DNA of 64,000 bases from Methanolacinia sp964465295 (lineage in GTDB: Archaea > Halobacteriota > Methanomicrobia > Methanomicrobiales > Methanomicrobiaceae), in contig CAYXKC010000001.1 in the NCBI GenBank assembly GCA_964465295.1, positions 66,305-130,304 of the forward strand. The letters are read 5' to 3'. The notes under the pieces were generated by a model. It had not been told where the DNA came from. It saw only the letters and a list, made by a program, of their open reading frames with translations, and ran no database searches. Every line of letters begins with the position of its first letter. Positions within the stretch are counted from its first letter, which is position 1. The position numbers were made by a program, and so were the translations under genes. Below are positions 59,940 to 64,000 of this stretch, one piece after another.

Positions 59940-61940
59940 TCAGAGTACTTTTGTGCCGGGGGAGACGTCCCGCTTAGGGACAAGGAGTGATGCCTCCTCT
60001 CCTGCTGCAAGGATCATCCCCTGCGATTCCACCCCGAACAGTTTGGCGGGTTTTAGGTTTGTAACAACAATCACGTCGGTTCCGACAAGTTCATCGGCGT
60101 TGTAGAACTTCGCGATTCCCGATACAATCTGTCTCTTTTCATCTCCGAGATCCACCTGGATCTTTAAAAGTTTGTCCGATCCTTCAATCTTTTCAGCCTC
60201 AATAACCTTTGCCGTCTTCATCTCAACCTTTGCAAATTCATCTATCGATATCATATTATCCTCCTTTTTAGATCTGTTTTCTTTCTTTTTTGCCTCTTCT
60301 ACTCTCATCTTCAGGGTCGATTCGTAATCTGCCAGTCTTTCATCTTCGATCTTTTCAAAAAGAATCTCCGGTTTTCCAAGTGTCTGGTCCCCAAATCCCG
60401 CCGTTCCTTCGGATAAAGGATGGTCTGAAACCTGATCGTCGTATCCGAGCTGTTCCCAGATCTTCTGTGATTTCCCGGGAATTACGGGGTCAAACAGGAG
60501 AGCAAGCGCTTTTACTATCTGGAGACAGTTGCGGATTACCCTCTCTGCCCCTTCCCTGTCATCTTTGATCATCTTCCATGGCGCATTTGTCTGGATGTAG
60601 GTGTTGCCGTAAGATGCAAGGGCCATTACTTCGTCGATTGCCGATTTGAATTCGTAATCTCTCACTGAAGCGACCGACCGTTCGGTTCTCGTCCTGATCT
60701 CCTCAAGCACTGCCTCGTCCGCCTCGATGCCCGGGATTCCGCCGAGCTTTTTGGATGCAAAGTGAACCGTCCGATAAATGAAATTGCCCAGAGTGTCTAC
60801 AAGCTCGTTGTTCACTCTTGCCTGGTATTCCTTCCATGAAAAGTTCAGCTCCTTTGTGTGGCTGGTGTAGGACAGAAGATAATACCTGAGGTAATCCGGT
60901 GAGAGCCCGATATCGAGATAGTCTTCGTTTGTCCAGACAACGTATCCCCTGCTTTTTGAGAAGGTCTTGTCATCGATCTTAACCATTCCGCTGGCAACAA
61001 TGGAGTCAGGGGTGGAATAACCTGCTCCTTTGAGGAGTGCGGGCCAGAATATACAGTGGTGGTAGATGATGTCCTGCCCGATAAAGTGGGTAATGGGGGC
61101 TTCCTTTTTCCAGAACTGCTCCCAGTCGCCTCCTGTTTTTCCTGCCCATTCTTCGGTGAATGACATATAGCCGATCGGTGCATCGACCCATACATATACA
61201 ACCAGGTCATCTCTTCCCGGGAATTTCACACCCCAGTCGAGAGTTCTTGTAATGCACCAGTCATGGAGTCCTTCATTAATCCAGCCCATCGCATAATTCC
61301 TTGCATTAAGCGTTCCTTTGAGTTTTGGAAGATATTCCTTGAGAAAATCGCTGAACTCCCCGAGTTTGAAGAAGAAATGATCCTGATCTCTCAGCTCGGC
61401 TTTCCCCCCGCATATCCGGCAGACCGGATCTTTGATCTCCCCCGGCTCAAGGTGTTTGCCGCAGCCCTGGTCGCATTCGTCTCCCCTTGCCTTCTCCCCG
61501 CAGTGGGGGCATGTTCCTTCGACGTACCTGTCCGGCAAAAACATCCTGCACTGGGGGCAGTAGCACTGGCTCACGCTTTTTTCGTATATGTAATCGTTGT
61601 TTATAAGGTCGGTTACAATTGATTTTGTCCTCTCATGATTTGCAGGATCGTCGGTCATCCCGAACCTGTCGAAGTTAACCCCCATTTTTTTGAATGTTTC
61701 ATCAAAATGCGAATGATATCTCTCGCACATCTCCCGGGGCGATATGCCTTCCGCCTCGGAGCTTATTACGACAGGTGTTCCGTGATTGTCCGATCCACAG
61801 ATGAAAACCACTTCTTCTCCACAATGGCGAAGAAATCGGACGTAAAAATCGGCAGGGACGTAAGTTCTGAGGTGACCTATATGGCACGGGCCGTTTGTAT
61901 ATGGCAACCCGCATGTCACCAGAACAGGGGAGTCAGTCAT
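59940..61940 (-). CDS. metG: methionyl-tRNA synthetase
   Basis: MetRS charges both initiator and elongator tRNA-Met. The 666-residue protein has CHIGHLRTYV at about residue 19, four zinc-binding cysteine pairs (CYCPQC, GTCPHC, CDQGC, CRIC), a second signature KTFSKSRGYV, and a C-terminal EMAP-like tRNA-binding domain (residues about 560-666, starting ISIDEFAKVEMKTAKV). It is convergent with tRNA-Arg and the structured RNA candidate. Confidence 0.96.
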   Translation of the reverse strand: MTDSPVLVTCGLPYTNGPCHIGHLRTYVPADFYVRFLRHCGEEVVFICGSDNHGTPVVISSEAEGISPREMCERYHSHFDETFKKMGVNFDRFGMTDDPANHERTKSIVTDLINNDYIYEKSVSQCYCPQCRMFLPDRYVEGTCPHCGEKARGDECDQGCGKHLEPGEIKDPVCRICGGKAELRDQDHFFFKLGEFSDFLKEYLPKLKGTLNARNYAMGWINEGLHDWCITRTLDWGVKFPGRDDLVVYVWVDAPIGYMSFTEEWAGKTGGDWEQFWKKEAPITHFIGQDIIYHHCIFWPALLKGAGYSTPDSIVASGMVKIDDKTFSKSRGYVVWTNEDYLDIGLSPDYLRYYLLSYTSHTKELNFSWKEYQARVNNELVDTLGNFIYRTVHFASKKLGGIPGIEADEAVLEEIRTRTERSVASVRDYEFKSAIDEVMALASYGNTYIQTNAPWKMIKDDREGAERVIRNCLQIVKALALLFDPVIPGKSQKIWEQLGYDDQVSDHPLSEGTAGFGDQTLGKPEILFEKIEDERLADYESTLKMRVEEAKKKENRSKKEDNMISIDEFAKVEMKTAKVIEAEKIEGSDKLLKIQVDLGDEKRQIVSGIAKFYNADELVGTDVIVVTNLKPAKLFGVESQGMILAAGEEASLLVPKRDVSPGTKVL

Positions 61941-61982
61941 GCCTAATTTTTTAGCTATTAATTGTATAAATATCTGATATTA

Positions 61983-62771
61983 ATGAAAAGAAGAATTGAT
62001 CTCATTCTAAGGTCGCTTGGTTCGGAAAAAATACGGGATCCTGGAATAAAAGAACTTGCCGGCTGGATTGCAGGACAGAAAGGGTCCTGTGGCGATCTTA
62101 TTTCCTATAAAATTGAAAAATCCCTGGTCGATCAAAAAAAGGCTGACATCCCCTGTACGGGCGGCATGTTCTATTCAAAAAGGATGCATGAGTCCATTGG
62201 CGGATTAAAATCCGGAGGGCTTGGTACAGAACCCTATCCGGTTTCAGCCGAAATGTCACATGATGCAGAAAGGGTAAGAAAGATCAGAAAAGGCTGTTAC
62301 CTGGCGCTCCCTTCACCCTCCTCTCTTGGTATTTCAGATTATTATTTCAACGATTATTCTGATTTCATTTCAGCGATTTGCGAGGTATACAGAAAACTGA
62401 TGCGGGAGCAGAGGGACAGGGGGATCAAAGGGCACATCATTGTCTCTGATCGGTTTTCATCGACAGAACTTGAGGATCTTTCAGGTTCGAAGGCCTTCTT
62501 TTTCTCGCCGTCCGGCAGTTCGAAGGTATTGTCTTCAATACTGGAGTTTCAGAATTCAATCGCGGTTTACCCTGAAAAACTTGGTTCCTTAACTGAACTT
62601 ATGCCTGAATACGATCTCAGGTCGGTAACGATAGTCGATCCGGGTGAAGGGGATCTTGAAAGGATTCTTTCCGATTTTGACCCGGAGGCTGTATATTCGG
62701 GTGGTTATTGCAGGGATTGCGATAAACAATACTGGGACCGGTTAAAAGAAGGATCATTTGCAGTTTTATGA
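61983..62771 (+). CDS. hypothetical protein
   Basis: About 262 residues from the ATG at 61983; an ATG seven codons earlier is possible. No family is recognised. The sequence looks globular and soluble, with a C-terminal CRDCDK pair of cysteines, a VSAEMSHDAERVRKIRKGCYLALPSP segment and alternating strands and helices (HIIVSDRF, SVTIVDPGEG). It is divergent from metG and its last six bases overlap the convergent DHH gene. Confidence 0.6.
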   Translation: MKRRIDLILRSLGSEKIRDPGIKELAGWIAGQKGSCGDLISYKIEKSLVDQKKADIPCTGGMFYSKRMHESIGGLKSGGLGTEPYPVSAEMSHDAERVRKIRKGCYLALPSPSSLGISDYYFNDYSDFISAICEVYRKLMREQRDRGIKGHIIVSDRFSSTELEDLSGSKAFFFSPSGSSKVLSSILEFQNSIAVYPEKLGSLTELMPEYDLRSVTIVDPGEGDLERILSDFDPEAVYSGGYCRDCDKQYWDRLKEGSFAVL

Positions 62772-63749
62772 TTCTTCATCGGCAATTTTCTCTGCCACCT
62801 CAAAGAGATGCCTGAAATGCCTGTTTTTACCAAATAAAAGGTTTGAAATCCGGTCGAATAAAGAATAATCAAACATTCCGCCTGCCGCAGGCGGATGCCC
62901 TCCGCCCCCGAATTCCTTTGCGATCAAATGGCTTACAGGCGGTTTGGACCTGATGGAAAATTTCCCGCTGTCAGATACTATAACCTCGATGTCCGTATCC
63001 TTTCTGTCCCTTATTGCATGAGCGGTCTCGCTCGGGTACCCGTACATCGGTGCGAATGCAATCCTGTACCGCCCCTCGAGGATGGTTGAATTTTTTATGC
63101 TCTTTTCGATTGCATCAGATTTTTCACGTGCGATATCCTTATAGATCTCCTCAATCTCCCTGTTGATCAGTTTTCCCGAGAGAAAACAGTCTCTAATGAG
63201 ATCGAGATTCTTCCATTTGCTGCCGACTTCGCCGAGAACCTTCGATCCCGGGTCTTCGTGTTTCCAGAGGTCGTAATCGCAGACTATACGTGCGATCTCT
63301 TTTGAATGCTCATCCCCGGGCATCAGGTCGCGTGCCACAATTCCTGTCGCGCAGACCTCCGTATCAACTTTGAAATAATCGGCAAGTTTGGATATCTCTT
63401 CCTTCTCGGCCTCACTCCAGCGGTGGTGATCCCTCCATTCGATGATCCACCCGTTCTTCTTTGCTTTTTCCAGGTGTTTTTTTGCATTCCTGTTATATCC
63501 GATATCGGAGATACTTATCGTATCGCCCCGTCCGGGCATCTTTGATATTGTCTCAAGGTTTTCCGAAAACCTGCCCACCGAGGACCATATGGTAAAGATC
63601 TCTCCGAATCTCAACCTGTGTATGGCATCACAACCTGCAGCATCGAGATCATTGTGTGTCAGGTGGAGAATTCCGGATTTCCTGCCATCGAGGGCCTTCA
63701 GGAACTTTTTATGATTCTCTTCTTTCTTCTTTTTCTTTGATTCAAACAT
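62766..63749 (-). CDS. DHH-family phosphoesterase
   Basis: The 327-residue protein has the DHH phosphoesterase motifs: LTHNDLDAAGCDAIHRL, SDIGYN, EWRDHHRWS (the DHH triad) and the C-terminal DHHA1 glycine motif FGGGGHPPAAGG. Relatives hydrolyse nanoRNA, cyclic dinucleotides or pAp; the substrate is unknown. Three 19-bp tandem repeats lie immediately upstream of its start, suggesting regulation. Confidence 0.85.
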   Translation of the reverse strand: MFESKKKKKEENHKKFLKALDGRKSGILHLTHNDLDAAGCDAIHRLRFGEIFTIWSSVGRFSENLETISKMPGRGDTISISDIGYNRNAKKHLEKAKKNGWIIEWRDHHRWSEAEKEEISKLADYFKVDTEVCATGIVARDLMPGDEHSKEIARIVCDYDLWKHEDPGSKVLGEVGSKWKNLDLIRDCFLSGKLINREIEEIYKDIAREKSDAIEKSIKNSTILEGRYRIAFAPMYGYPSETAHAIRDRKDTDIEVIVSDSGKFSIRSKPPVSHLIAKEFGGGGHPPAAGGMFDYSLFDRISNLLFGKNRHFRHLFEVAEKIADEES

Positions 63750-63764
63750 ATTTTACATCCCGCA

Positions 63765-63821
63765 GGTCTGAAAACCAGTTTAAGATCTGAAAACCAGTTT
63801 CAGGTCTCAAAACCGGTTTAT
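63765..63821. repeat. three 19-bp tandem repeats upstream of the DHH gene
   Basis: GGTCTGAAAACCAGTTTAA (63765-63783), GATCTGAAAACCAGTTTCA (63784-63802) and GGTCTCAAAACCGGTTTAT (63803-63821) stand head to tail, 16-72 bases before the DHH start codon. Each unit has inner CTG/CAG or CCGG symmetry; the third contains the palindrome AAACCGGTTT. The position fits a cooperative operator. Confidence 0.6.
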
Positions 63822-63946
63822 TATTATTCTATATACTGATTATAAAATTACATTGATTATTACCTTTCAATAGAAGGAATAGTCATTGAAAACCTTTCAA
63901 ATGAAATCATTTATTAGTCTGAATATCCAATATTATATGCTCACCT

Positions 63947-64000
63947 GCCTCAATAGCTCAGCCTGGGAGAGCGCCAGACTGAAGATCTGGTTGTCCCCGG
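63947..64000 (+). tRNA. tRNA-Phe (anticodon GAA), truncated by window end
   Basis: The 5' acceptor strand GCCTCAA, linker TA, D stem GCTC/GAGC and anticodon stem CCAGA/TCTGG enclosing CTGAAGA (anticodon GAA) are visible. The T arm and 3' acceptor strand lie beyond position 64000. Confidence 0.88.

Noticed and set aside
63765..63821. CRISPR array
   Set aside because: The units are directly adjacent with no spacers, and no cas genes are present in the window.

Overview
The window reads as a chromosomal segment of a methanogenic archaeon, most likely of the order Methanomicrobiales (Methanoplanus/Methanolacinia-like). The evidence is a translation and ribosome cluster of archaeal type (L21e, L39e, L31e, L18a/LX, S19e, aIF6, Rpb4/RpoF, prefoldin, Pus10, TrmY, RNase P p4), two coenzyme-F420 CofD proteins, the methanogen-restricted DUF1890/DUF1894 pair, an archaeal mevalonate-pathway trio, and several bacterial-type repair genes (mutS, mutL, xseA, xseB) of the kind mesophilic methanogens carry. 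Genus placement is inference.

Layout. 1-2.9 kb: cofD, a divergent cofD paralogue and a membrane protein between them. 3-7.2 kb: an HD phosphohydrolase, then a tightly packed ubiX-ubiD-aconitase X operon that fits the archaeal (phosphomevalonate dehydratase) variant of the mevalonate route. 7.2-11.4 kb: two GNAT-fold proteins, DUF1890/DUF1894, a MntP-like exporter and a GlmM-type phosphosugar mutase. 11.6-19 kb: an acidic conserved archaeal protein, a tyrosine recombinase bracketed by perfect 20-bp inverted repeats (12584-12603 and 14281-14300), and a mutS-mutL operon; the two inverted repeats sit upstream of the acidic-protein gene and of mutS. 19-22 kb: HdeD-like membrane protein, HemK2/Mtq2-like methyltransferase and a HerA-like ATPase.

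22-32.9 kb is one long minus-strand array for ribosome biogenesis, translation and protein targeting (purN, rnp4, CRM protein, rps19e, PDCD5, PP-loop protein, rpl39e, rpl31e, aif6, rpl18a, pfdA, ftsY, srp54, trmY, pus10, rpl21e, rpoF, DUF655, ksgA). 32.9-44.3 kb is mixed housekeeping: CNNM/CorC transporter, sugar isomerase-like protein, xseAB, DUF371, zinc-finger protein, Hsp20, a CBS+ParB/SerK-like protein, a nucleotidyltransferase, Cys-rich proteins and cobyric acid synthase. 44.5-51.4 kb has aIF1 and a type IV pilus-like secretion operon (two GspF-like membrane proteins, a large GspE/TadA ATPase, an accessory protein) with a divergent A24 prepilin peptidase. 51.4-56.6 kb: hisI, a PIN-ATPase-KH protein and leuS. 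56.6-57.9 kb is an AT-rich islet with an orphan TIR/nucleoside-deoxyribosyltransferase-like gene. 57.9-64 kb: DUF5611-like, PAC2 family, DUF473, tRNA-Arg(UCU), a strongly structured untranslated segment that looks like an undescribed RNA, metG, an unknown gene, a DHH phosphoesterase and a tRNA-Phe cut by the window end.

The two least-explained signals are the recombinase with its inverted repeats in the promoter regions of mutS and its neighbour, and the 200-nt structured segment at 59701-59905, whose helices include a possible pseudoknot, two mutually exclusive pairings and G-U wobbles that favour the plus strand. Assignments come from reading motifs and gene order only; no database search was run.
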